Shown here one piece after another: positions 24,958-32,885 of a stretch of DNA of 64,000 bases (positions are counted from its first letter, which is position 1; every line of letters starts with the position of its first letter). The stretch comes from Phocoena phocoena. Its lineage: Eukaryota > Chordata > Mammalia > Artiodactyla > Phocoenidae. The position numbers were made by a program, and so were the translations under genes. The notes beneath the pieces were generated by a model. The model made no database searches. It was not told the DNA's origin and was given only the letters and a program-made list of their open reading frames with translations. Where the stretch lies: the NCBI RefSeq assembly GCF_963924675.1, contig NC_089226.1:58007690-58071689 (forward strand), written 5' to 3'.

Positions 24958-26065
24958 GATACTTAAAAAAAAAAAAAAAAAAGACAACCCACAGAATGAA
25001 GGGGTATATCTGTAAATCATATATCTGAATTGTTTCAGGGCTTATGTCCAGAAATATAAAGAAATCTTACAACTCAATAACTTAAAAACATTTTTTTAAA
25101 TGGGCAAAGGATCTGAATAGACATTTCTCCCAAGAAGATATACAAATGACCAATAAGTACATGAAAAGATTCTCAACATTATTAGTCTTTAGGGAAATGC
25201 AAATCAAAACCACAATGAGATACCACTTCACACTCACTAAAATGGCTAGAATCAAACAGTGAGATAATAACAAGTGTTGGAAAATCTGTGGAGAAATTGG
25301 AACCTGGATACACTGCTGGTGTGAATGTAAATGGTGCAGCTGCTGTGGAAAATAGTCTGGCTGTTTCTCAAATGATTAAACATAGAAGTTACCACATGAT
25401 CCAGGAAATCCACTCTTAGGTATATACGTAAGGGAAACGAAAACATATTCTACACAAAACTGTACGTGAATGTTTATAGCAGCATTATTCATAATAGCCA
25501 AAGGCAGAAACAACCCAAATGTCCACCAATGAACAAACAGATCAACAAAATGTTGTAAACCTACATATTGAATATTATTCAACTATAGAAAGGAATGAAA
25601 GACTGATACACCTACAACATGAATGAACTTTGAAAACACTATGATAAGTGAAAGAAGTTAGTCACAAAAGACCCCATAGTATTTGATTCTATTTATATGA
25701 AATGTTCAGAACAGGGAAATCTATGGAGATAGAAAGTAGATTAGTGATTGCTTAGGCCTGGGAGTGGGAGATAGGGCGACAGGGCGACAGGGGTCTGATA
25801 GCTAAAGGGCGTAAGATTTCTTTTTGAGGTGATGAAAATGTTCTAAAATTGACTGTGGTGATGTTTGTACATATCTGTGAACATAACAAAAAAACAGTAA
25901 ATTGTATACATGAAACGGGTAAATTGTTTGGTATGTGAATTCTATCTCAATAAAGCTGTTTTTACCTTGCTTCACCCTAATCCCAGGTGTGCTCTGCATC
26001 TTTTCCCTCTTACACAAAGAAAACCACTTTTTATTTTTTGCTGTTGTATCCCCTGTCTCAGCAGA

Positions 26066-26269
26066 GGGTTTTTGTTGTTGTTTTTTTTTAATTCATTAAT
26101 TTACTTATTTGGCCACACCAGGTCTTCGTTGCTGCACATGGGATCTTTGTAGCCACGTGCAGGATCTTTAGCTGTGGCATGCGGGCTCTAGTTCCCTGAC
26201 CAGGGAACGAACCCAGGCCCCCGGCACTGGGAACGTGGAGTCTCAACCACGGGACCACCAGGGAAGTCC
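26066..26269 (-). mobile_element. tRNA-derived SINE, antisense
   Basis: A/T-rich tail first, then 'ggccacaccaggtcttcgtt' and an end at 'gggaccaccagggaagtcc'. A 9-bp duplication, ctcagcaga, flanks it at 26057-26065 and 26270-26278. Confidence 0.88.
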
Positions 26270-26278
26270 CTCAGCAGA

Positions 26279-26818
26279 TATTTTAAGTAAGGGAGCTAAA
26301 AGTAGAAAGTTGCTTGCAAGATACTCATTTCCTTTCCTTTTTTTTTTTTTAATACAGCATTCACTAGAGTTTATGACAAGCATCTTTGGGAACAAGAAGA
26401 AGAGAAAATACGTCTCTTTTCAGAGTGATCATAAGCAAAATGATAGAATGACATATTTCCTCAAATTTTAAAGTTCTAAAATAGGAAGGTGATGAGACCT
26501 GAGCTCTGCTTGGTGCAGCATTTCAAGGAACTGGCAGGATTTTAGAGGAGATGGCCATGTGCCTAGACAGAGGCTTTGGAGTTCATAGCCTCAGCCAACT
26601 TTCTTGGCCATACCTGAATGGTATGCAAGGAGAAAGCTGTCAGAGTTCCAGAGACCACTATGACCCTGGACAATACAGATGTTAGCAGAAACCTTGATGA
26701 ACTAGAGCTATCTGCTCTCTTTCCCCAGTATCGTTTAAAGCCTGGGTTGGAGATGAGAATCCCTGATGATGAAAATTTAATTTCTTGCTACCTTAACAGA
26801 ATGAGAAGTTTGAGTATC
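26279..26818. other. Intergenic, nothing recognised
   Basis: Between two antisense SINEs. The long plus-strand ORF at 26618-27043 owes its downstream half to the following SINE. Its first 60 or so codons show no known protein. Confidence 0.4.
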
Positions 26819-26830
26819 TTAATTCATTTT

Positions 26831-27039
26831 TTTTTTTTTTTTTTTTGCGGTACGCAGGCCTCTCACTGTTGTGGCCTTTCTCGTTGCGGAGCACAGGCTC
26901 CGGACGCGCAGGCTCAGCGGCCATGGCTCACGGGCCCAGCTGCTCTGCGGCATGTGGGATCCTCCCGGACCAGGGCACGAACCTGCGTCCCCTGCATCGG
27001 CAGGTGGACTCTCAACCACTGCAGCACCAGAGAAGCCCT
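26831..27039 (-). mobile_element. CHR-type SINE, antisense
   Basis: Poly(T), then 'gcggtacgcaggcctctcac' through 'gcaccagagaagccc'. About 12-bp imperfect target-site duplication ttaattcatttt/ttaattcaattt at 26819-26830 and about 27040-27051. Overlapping ORFs in all frames derive from it. Confidence 0.93.
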
Positions 27040-27474
27040 TTAATTCAATTTTTAAAGACAATAAATAAAAGGTATATATTAGGATCAAGAGAGCTATTCT
27101 CTTTCATAACCACAGTTAGGGTTGCCAGATTTAGCAAATAAAAATGCAGGACACCCTGGGCAAATTCCAACAGAAATGAAAGCTTCTGAGCTTCCCTGAC
27201 TAGGAAAACTATTATACTCCCTCTTCTGGACATACTTAGATACCATTCTTGTATTTGATGGGTTCTGGGTCCTCTTGGTTACCCTTCAATTCCTAAGCAA
27301 CAAGCTGGAGATGCTGGGCAGTTTCTGGTAACCAGTTTATGTCTGTCATGATCTTGCTGATAAAATTGAGGGCTGGTTGACTCTGGTATTGAATTAGAAC
27401 TTGTATTTCTCCCATCTTTTATACTTGCCCTATATAGTTATATCTCTTGAAAGTTCTGTTGACTTAGTAGTGTT

Positions 27475-27690
27475 TCTCAGAATAGAATTGTCTTATAAAA
27501 ACCACTGCTTAATCAAATTTAATATGTATATAAATCATCACTAGATCTTGTTAAAATTCAGATTCTGATTCAGTAGATTGGGATGGGGCCTGAATTTTAT
27601 ATTTCTAAATAAGCTCCCAGAGGATTAATAGACTGGTCCTCCTATCACACTTTGAGTAGCCACCTATGTCACAATCAATAGATATCTGTT
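27475..27690 (+). repeat. MER5-like hAT element fragment
   Basis: Diverged copy of the MER5 type: 'gtttctcagaatagaattg', 'gattctgattcagtagattg', 'ggggcctgaattttatattt' and 'cacactttgagtag'. Confidence 0.6.
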
Positions 27691-27699
27691 AAATATGTA

Positions 27700-27760
27700 C
27701 GTACCTAGGTCCTATCCCCATCCCAATGCACTGATTCAGAATTTCTGGGGCAGTGTCCAG

Positions 27761-27804
<44 letters not shown>

Positions 27805-28050
27805 TTTTTCGGTATGTGGGCCTCTCACTGTTGTGGCCTCTCCTGTTGTGGAGCACAGGCTCCGGACGCGCAGGCTCAGCATCCATGGCTCACAGGCCTA
27901 GCCACTCCACAGCATGTGGGATCTTCCCAGACCGGGGCACGAACCCGTGTCCCCTGCATCGGCAGGCGGACTCTCAATCACTGCGCCACCAGGGAAGTCC
28001 CCAGGAATATATATTTTAAACAAACTCCTAGGGAGACCAATGGTCTATGG
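27700..28050. mobile_element. Second MER5-like fragment split by an antisense SINE with a (TA)n edge
   Basis: 'cactgattcagaatttctgg' on the left and 'ttaaacaaactcctaggg' on the right are one MER5-like fragment. The insertion at 27771-28000 is an antisense CHR-type SINE ('ggtatgtgggcctctcactg' to 'caccagggaagtcc') preceded by (TA)n and poly(T). Perfect 14-bp target-site duplication ccaggaatatatat at 27757-27770 and 28001-28014. The (TA)n at about 27764-27796 probably expanded from the TA-rich duplication. Confidence 0.85.
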
Positions 28051-29299
28051 GTTTAAAATGCCCTCTACCTTTTTCTCTAGTTATTAATTTTTTATCCTTC
28101 AAAGCTCATTGCTGGTCCCTTCTGTCACTTGTTGCTCTTATCGACTATCTCACACTCTAAATCCTTAACAGTTGTCTGCAAAAAGCACTTGCTGTTTATC
28201 ATGGGCTACCTTTTCTTGCATACATCCTGTCTGCCCAGACAGATTTTATTTCTTGAAATGAACAATTGCATACTTTCTTGTAGCCTCAGCCCCTGGCATA
28301 ACACTTAGCACAGAGTACATGTTTAATTAACGTTCATCGCAGACAATAATGCTGATGATAGTGAATGATGAATTTCTCTCCAGGACTCATGGCTATTTCC
28401 CAGGCCTTGTGTGATTAAAACAACCCGCTGACTCCATAAAGGAAACACCCAACTGATTAGCAAAAACTGTAATTCCCAACCACAGCACGTTATTTTTTAG
28501 GGATTGGTGCTACAATCCTTTTGTACCGTGGTAGTTGGGATTTTATTATGGTAAGTGGCATTTTTAAAGGAAAGAAAGTAATACTTTGAATTTATTGTCT
28601 TTTATCTGTGAACCTCAAAGCATTTTAAAGCCATTCATTAAGTTACTGTAGCCAAGGTGTAAATATTATTACACTCTCCTTGCAAAAATGCTGACCAGAG
28701 AAAGAGTTACAAGATACTCGATCAAAATCATGGAGCCATTGTAAGGCTACACCAAGAAACTCAGGAGCAGCTGCGTCTGACAGGTAAGCACTTCTCAGCA
28801 TCTCCCACACCTAAAGTCGTGTGACTTGAAAGGTGAGCATTCTTGTAGAAGAGAGGAGGCCAAAATAAGGAGAAATTTAAGACTATTTCAATAATCTTTC
28901 TTCTTCCTCTGTATTCCTAGTGCCATTGATTTTGGCACTCTCTTATCCATTCTTACTTATGTTATGGTTAAATGCTGACACATCTTCTCTCTTTCACAAC
29001 TTGATTTTTGTTTTTCCCCAGTCATCTTGTTCTTCCTGCCTCCCAGTCCACTGTAGCAGCAGAGCAAAAACAACTGCCATCTGAGATCTGAAATGAGGTT
29101 GGAACCCTTGTTCCATCACGAATTCCGCCTCTTTGAAAAAGTCGGTTCACTCAGAGGCAGTTTCCTCTTTGTGTGTAAAATGGGGATGGATCACGTCCAT
29201 TTACTCTGTCACACGACGGTTGAAACGACAAAACGCGATTCGTAAACTGTAAAGCACTTAATGGGTATCAGCTGTCCCCTTACTGTACCAGTCCTTGTT
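28051..29299. other. Intergenic, upstream of the CpG island
   Basis: Traces of L2-like sequence at about 28230-28330 ('ggcataacacttagcacaga') and possible MIR at about 28590-28750. No gene recognised. Base composition changes to CpG-rich at about 29300. Confidence 0.45.
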
Positions 29300-29421
29300 T
29301 AATTTAATTGAAGCCCAGAGCCACAAACCGCAGCGAACCTAACACGGACAGGGCGTGTCTGTAGGGAACAGCCTAGAGGTAGATCTTTTTTCCTTTGAGA
29401 AAACGCAGGGCGCGGAGCTGC

Positions 29422-29486
29422 CGGGAGTTGTAGTCTTTGCGGCGGCCTCCACATACTTCGAGGAAAGAAAAGAACTACAACTCCCG
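29422..29486. promoter_or_regulatory. Perfect 13-bp inverted pair of ZNF143/THAP11-type motifs
   Basis: CGGGAGTTGTAGT at 29422-29434 is the exact reverse complement of ACTACAACTCCCG at 29474-29486, with a 39-bp spacer. ACTACAAYTCCC is the known promoter motif bound by ZNF143 and THAP11/HCFC1, usually close to a start site. Binding is inferred from the motif alone. Confidence 0.8.
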
Positions 29487-29770
29487 TGACGCCGTGCGGG
29501 GACAGCCCCGCGCACCCTCCCGCCGGCGGGCGCCCCAAGACCAAACGGGAGGGGGCCTACGCGCGCGACGGGGATTCACAAAGCGATCCCTGAGGCGGAG
29601 CGCGTTGTGGTGGCCGTAGCGGCTGATCCAGAAAATGAGACGCGTGGGAGTGTGTGGGGGTTGTAACAAGGATAAAACACGTGGAAAAAGGCAAATTAAA
29701 AAACAAAAAGGGCTGTGCCCTAATTCCTCACCACCCCGCGGGTCCTAACTTGCGCAGCTCGGGAGACGTC

Positions 29771-29784
29771 GGAAGCGCGCTTCC
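29771..29784. promoter_or_regulatory. 14-bp palindrome with facing ETS cores, next to a CRE-like GACGTC
   Basis: GGAAGCGCGCTTCC is a perfect palindrome with a GGAA ETS core on each strand. GACGTC (29765-29770) adjoins it and resembles a CRE core. Both are typical of CpG-island promoters; function is inferred. Confidence 0.55.
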
Positions 29785-29831
29785 CGGCTCGCGCCTCGGG
29801 TCTCGGAAGCTTAAGTCAGCGGGGTTGGGAA

Positions 29832-29863
29832 GGGGCGGGGCCAGCGGCGCGGGGGGCGGGGCC
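29832..29863 (+). promoter_or_regulatory. Two GC boxes
   Basis: GGGGCGGGGCC at about 29832-29842 and GGGGGCGGGGCC at about 29852-29863 match Sp1/KLF sites, 20 bp apart, about 320 bp before the PGM2L1 start codon. They are the best local indicator of the core promoter. Confidence 0.7.
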
Positions 29864-30072
29864 TAGAGTGGCGAGTGCTGCGGCCGCGGCGGGGCCACGA
29901 CCCAGACATCTAGGACTGTTGTTGTTCTCTTGCGGTGGGACCGCCTCAGTCTGGTCGCCCAGAAAGACCAGGAGCTGGTCTAGTTGGGAGCGGGGCGGCC
30001 GCGTCCCCCCTCTCTCCTGCTTCCCCAAAGCTGCGGCAGGAGCTGGCACAAACATCCTGCGGTTGGTCTCCG

Positions 30073-30111
30073 ATGCCCTTCAGTGAGGAGGGGGCGTCGG
30101 GATCCTGGTGA
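30073..30111 (+). CDS. Possible 12-codon upstream ORF in the PGM2L1 leader
   Basis: ATG at 30073 opens a 12-residue frame (MPFSEEGASGSW) ending at TGA 30109-30111, 71 bases before the main start. It is out of frame with PGM2L1 and has a weak start context (C at -3, C at +4). If the transcript begins upstream of it, it could modestly reduce translation. This is listed as a candidate regulatory ORF, not as a protein gene. Confidence 0.35.
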   Translation: MPFSEEGASGSW

Positions 30112-30182
30112 GCGCACGTCAAGCCCCTCCAGCTACGTGTCTTTGCCGGCCCCCCAGGCCCGCACACCCAAGTCTGGCTGCC

Positions 30183-30293
30183 ATGGCTGAAAACGCAGAG
30201 GGGGACCTGAACTCCAACCTACTCCACGCCCCCTATCACACCGGGGACCCTCAGCTAGACACGGCCATCGGGCAGTGGCTCCGTTGGGATAAG
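30183..30293 (+). CDS. PGM2L1: PGM2L1 coding exon 1 (glucose-1,6-bisphosphate synthase, N-terminus)
   Basis: Encodes 37 residues beginning MAENAEGDLNSNLLHAPYH and ending GQWLRWDK. This is recognisable as the N-terminus of PGM2L1, differing from the human protein as I remember it by about one residue (A for T at position 5). The ATG has a strong context (GCTGCCATGG). The exon ends after AAG at a GTGGGT splice donor, in phase 0. PGM2L1 is a cytosolic alpha-D-phosphohexomutase-family enzyme. It makes glucose 1,6-bisphosphate from 1,3-bisphosphoglycerate and a hexose monophosphate, and its product is a cofactor for phosphoglucomutases; it is strongest in brain. Only the segment before the catalytic phosphoserine domain is here, so no active-site residue can be checked. 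The reading frame is intact. The exon's 3' part and donor are duplicated immediately downstream (30227-30409). The paralogue PGM2 shares the QWLRWDK motif but lacks this longer N-terminus. Confidence 0.95.
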
Positions 30294-30409
30294 GTGGGTA
30301 TCTCGTCAGCCCGGCATCCGCCCCCTGTCACTCCGGCGACCCTCAGCTACACACGGCCATTGGGAGTGGCTCCCTTGGGATAAGGTGGGTACCTGGTCAG
30401 CCCGACATC
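30227..30409 (+). repeat. Tandem duplication spanning the exon 1 / intron 1 boundary
   Basis: Copy A (30227-30318, 92 bp) includes the last 67 bases of coding exon 1 and 25 bases of intron. Copy B (30319-30409, 91 bp) follows head to tail, with nine substitutions and one deleted base by my alignment (about 90% identity). A third start, cgccccctac, at 30410 marks the breakpoint microhomology. Copy B keeps the donor AAG|GTGGGT but has lost the reading frame through the deleted C. Confidence 0.93.
30382..30390 (+). promoter_or_regulatory. PGM2L1: Duplicated (decoy) splice donor
   Basis: AAGGTGGGT is identical to the authentic donor at 30291-30299. Splicing here would keep 91 extra bases. The PGM2L1 frame would then read into a TAA at 30381-30383, just before the junction, predicting a truncated product or nonsense-mediated decay. 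Whether it is used is unknown. Confidence 0.6.
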
Positions 30410-30650
30410 CGCCCCCTACCCAGTGTACGCCCTTTCCCGTCCCCACCCGGTGCTCGGCAGGCTGTGGGGGAGATGGCTCAGGCCATGCGGCAGCGGCTAG
30501 CGGAGCCGGGCGTTGCCACCCACCTATGCCTGGGCTGCCTCCCTGGGACCGTCTGAGCTGGGAAAGAACGCCTGTAGTCCCTTCCTTTTGCAGTGCGCGA
30601 AAGTGCAACCTCCCTTCCTCCCATCCTACCCCCCCTTCAAGTGTATGTCA

Positions 30651-32655
30651 TCCCTCTTAATCCAAAAAATAATAATAATTATCATCGTAAGCTATACCCT
30701 TAATACATCTGTTTCCTTTCCCCTTTCTTCTCTCTTGACTTCCTTCTTGCAAATCTGAAAGTGGTTTTTTGCTCTGTTCTTGGACGCTATCTAACCGCTA
30801 TCCTTTTTAGTTCTGTTCTGGTGTGTTTCCACCTTGCGTCGCTAGGTAGTCGCTGGTCTTTTATCGCTCCCTTGTATTCTCTAATATCACCTTTATGCTC
30901 TTGAGAAAGATAAGGGTTCTCTTTCTTTCTCTGGCCGGGAGTTATTTTATGGAAGTATCCTATTCCAAAAATCATGTTTTCCAGATTTCATGTGATGCTC
31001 CTGATACAGAATTGTTTTTGCTTTACCCATTCCTCCTCTATTCCGCCCCCACCCCCTCCAAATTGTTGCGATGATTTCATCTTGTGCAGGCATATAGGAT
31101 GGGTATGTGAGAGCTAAAATTAAAATGCAGTTATTTCACTTGTAAGAGGCCCTTGGCTCCAACAGAGGAAGATAATCCAGGCTTTTGCTTTGTTGAATGC
31201 ATTAAATGAATTTGTTGAAATAGAGAAGTCAACATATTTTAAATGGAATTAATAATACTGAATTAAAGTATTAGTGTGGTAATATGTGAAATCATGTTAT
31301 TCAATTTCCTAAAGGATTATTAGCTTTCTTAAAAAGTTTTTTTCACTTTGTTCAGTCATTCATGCATTCAGCAAAAAATATCCATTGAGCACTGGGTAGT
31401 GCTTCAGGGCCTTTAAGGTCCAGCGTATGCTGGTGGTGAGGAAGCTAGAAAGGGTTCCTGCCCTCAAAAAGCCTTCAGTCAGCAGATGAGGAAGACCAAC
31501 AAATAAGCAATTGTGAGTTATTTAGTATTACTTGATCATATGTATCTTGGACATTCTAATTCCTCCTGTGGAGTCTAAACAAGTGCGGCTCAAACTTTGC
31601 AGTGCTTACAGATCACCTGGAGATCTTAAAATGCAGGTTGTGATTTAGGACACCTGGGGTGGGGCCTGAGCTTCTGCCTCATAATGAGCTCCCAAGTGTT
31701 ACCAATGCTGCTGGGCTGTGGACCACACTTTGAGTAGCAAGGCTCTAGAGTGTTCTGACTGAGATACTAGAGAGCTAACACCCTTCTTGTAGGATTTGAC
31801 CATATATATAAAAAATATGTATGTATATACATATATATTTTTTCAATCAAGTGTGAAAAATCTGTGGTATCCCATTAATTATCATAAGGATGTGCAAAAT
31901 GCAAATACCTTTAAATCCATTAGGTTATCTGGTGAGCTTATGCCACCCAACTCAAAAGCTATGTGACAGCAGGAGCTGAATAGCAAATTATTAGGTAGTG
32001 GAAAAACAATGATTGAAACCTAAAGCTGGCCTCCTTACATCCATAATTATTTTTATTCACATTTGGAAGTGAAACCACATTTTTCCCCTGCCTTTTTCAT
32101 GCTCTCTCTCTTTTTCCTTTTGAGCTATTGATGTATTTTTGTATTTCATCTACTTATTAACAGTGTGGAAACTCAGAAAGAAAAGCTGAACTTTTTATTT
32201 ATTAATTGCCTGCTGTGAATATAGTTCCTTGTTGTGAAAGGATACAAAAGAAGTGAAGATTCAGAGATTGCTCTTCTACTTTTGGTTCATTAGGGAGGAG
32301 GAAGCCTAATAGAAATAAAAGAGCTAAGGCTTAGCATACTGTGAAATGATATATACTACAAACTGACTGTATAAATATCTTCAGCAGGGATATCTAACTA
32401 AATTACAAGTGAAAGTTATCCTTATATGTTTAATATAGTTAATTGCTGTTGTTTAAAGCCATCTGCTGTCAGTAAATGGATGTGGTTGCACTTGTGTCTC
32501 CCTAAAGTGAAAGGAAGATTTATGAACTTCAAAGACACTTGTAGAATTCCAACACAATTTAATTTCCTAGTAACTATTATGTATGTCATAGCCTTTGGCC
32601 CTTCAACAATAGGAGTTTGTTTTTCATTGCCATGGGTGAAATCTTTTGTTCTCTT
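30651..32655. other. Intron sequence with old repeat traces
   Basis: About 31345-31500 ('cattcatgcattcagc', 'cattgagcactgggta') resembles an L2-class repeat. About 31585-31745 is an antisense MER5-like element ('gatcacctggagatcttaaa', 'gggtggggcctgagcttctg', 'ccacactttgagtag'). About 31800-31845 is TA-rich. No exon recognised. Confidence 0.5.
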
Positions 32656-32667
32656 TAGGTGCCAGTT

Positions 32668-32873
32668 TTTTTTGTTTTTTTGCGGTATGTGGGCCTCTCA
32701 CTGTTGTGGCCTCTCCCATTACGGAGCACAGGCTGCGGACGCGCAGGCTCGGCGGCCATGGCTCACGGGCCCAGCCACTCCGCGGCATGTGGGATCTTCC
32801 CGGACCGGGGCACGAACCCGTGTCCCCTGCATCGGCAGGCAGACTCTCAACCACTGCGCCACCAGGGAAGCCC
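32668..32873 (-). mobile_element. CHR-type SINE, antisense
   Basis: Poly(T)-rich start, 'gcggtatgtgggcctctcac' to 'gcgccaccagggaagcc'. Perfect 12-bp target-site duplication taggtgccagtt at 32656-32667 and 32874-32885. The 167-codon plus ORF at 32426-32929 passes through it and is not a gene. Confidence 0.95.
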
Positions 32874-32885
32874 TAGGTGCCAGTT

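Larger units (their letters stand above)
22370..25970 (+). mobile_element. Long old L1 LINE (ORF2 to 3' end) with three later insertions
   Basis: Sense L1 covering much of ORF2 and the 3' UTR. Endonuclease-to-RT linker and RT regions: 'ccagacccagatggcttcac', 'gccttgtactggaggttcta', 'ttcacagatgacatgctag'. C-terminal region: 'atgcaaatcaaaaccacaat', 'gcagcattattcataatagc'. It ends near 'tctatctcaataaagctgtt'. Every frame has many stops. A second L1 interrupts it at 23995-24231 and SINEs at 24271-24387 and about 24826-24957. With insertions removed it is about 3.1 kb, 5'-truncated. Confidence 0.88.
29300..30650 (+). promoter_or_regulatory. PGM2L1: CpG island promoter of PGM2L1
   Basis: A sharp rise in G+C and CpG from about 29300 to 30650, in an otherwise AT-rich window, surrounds the first coding exon. 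It contains paired ACTACAACTCCC motifs (29422-29486), an E-box CACGTG (29678-29683), a palindromic ETS-like site (29771-29784) and two GC boxes (29832-29863). No TATA box is evident. The transcription start cannot be fixed by eye; GC-box placement suggests roughly 29.85-30.0 kb. The distance between the paired motifs and the GC boxes (about 350 bp) leaves room for a second, divergent start site. Confidence 0.88.

Noticed and set aside
26618..27043. 141-codon plus-strand ORF beginning MVCKEKAVRVPETTMTL
   Set aside because: The second half is SINE translation. The first half has no recognised similarity and no strong coding signal, so it was not annotated as a gene.
29299..29669. Overlapping 60-81 codon ORFs in the CpG island
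   Set aside because: High G+C removes stop codons by chance. No homologous protein is recognised, and the motifs indicate promoter DNA.
30306..30660. Long ORFs on both strands just after exon 1
   Set aside because: They arise from the tandem duplication and the CpG-rich start of intron 1. They are not separate genes.
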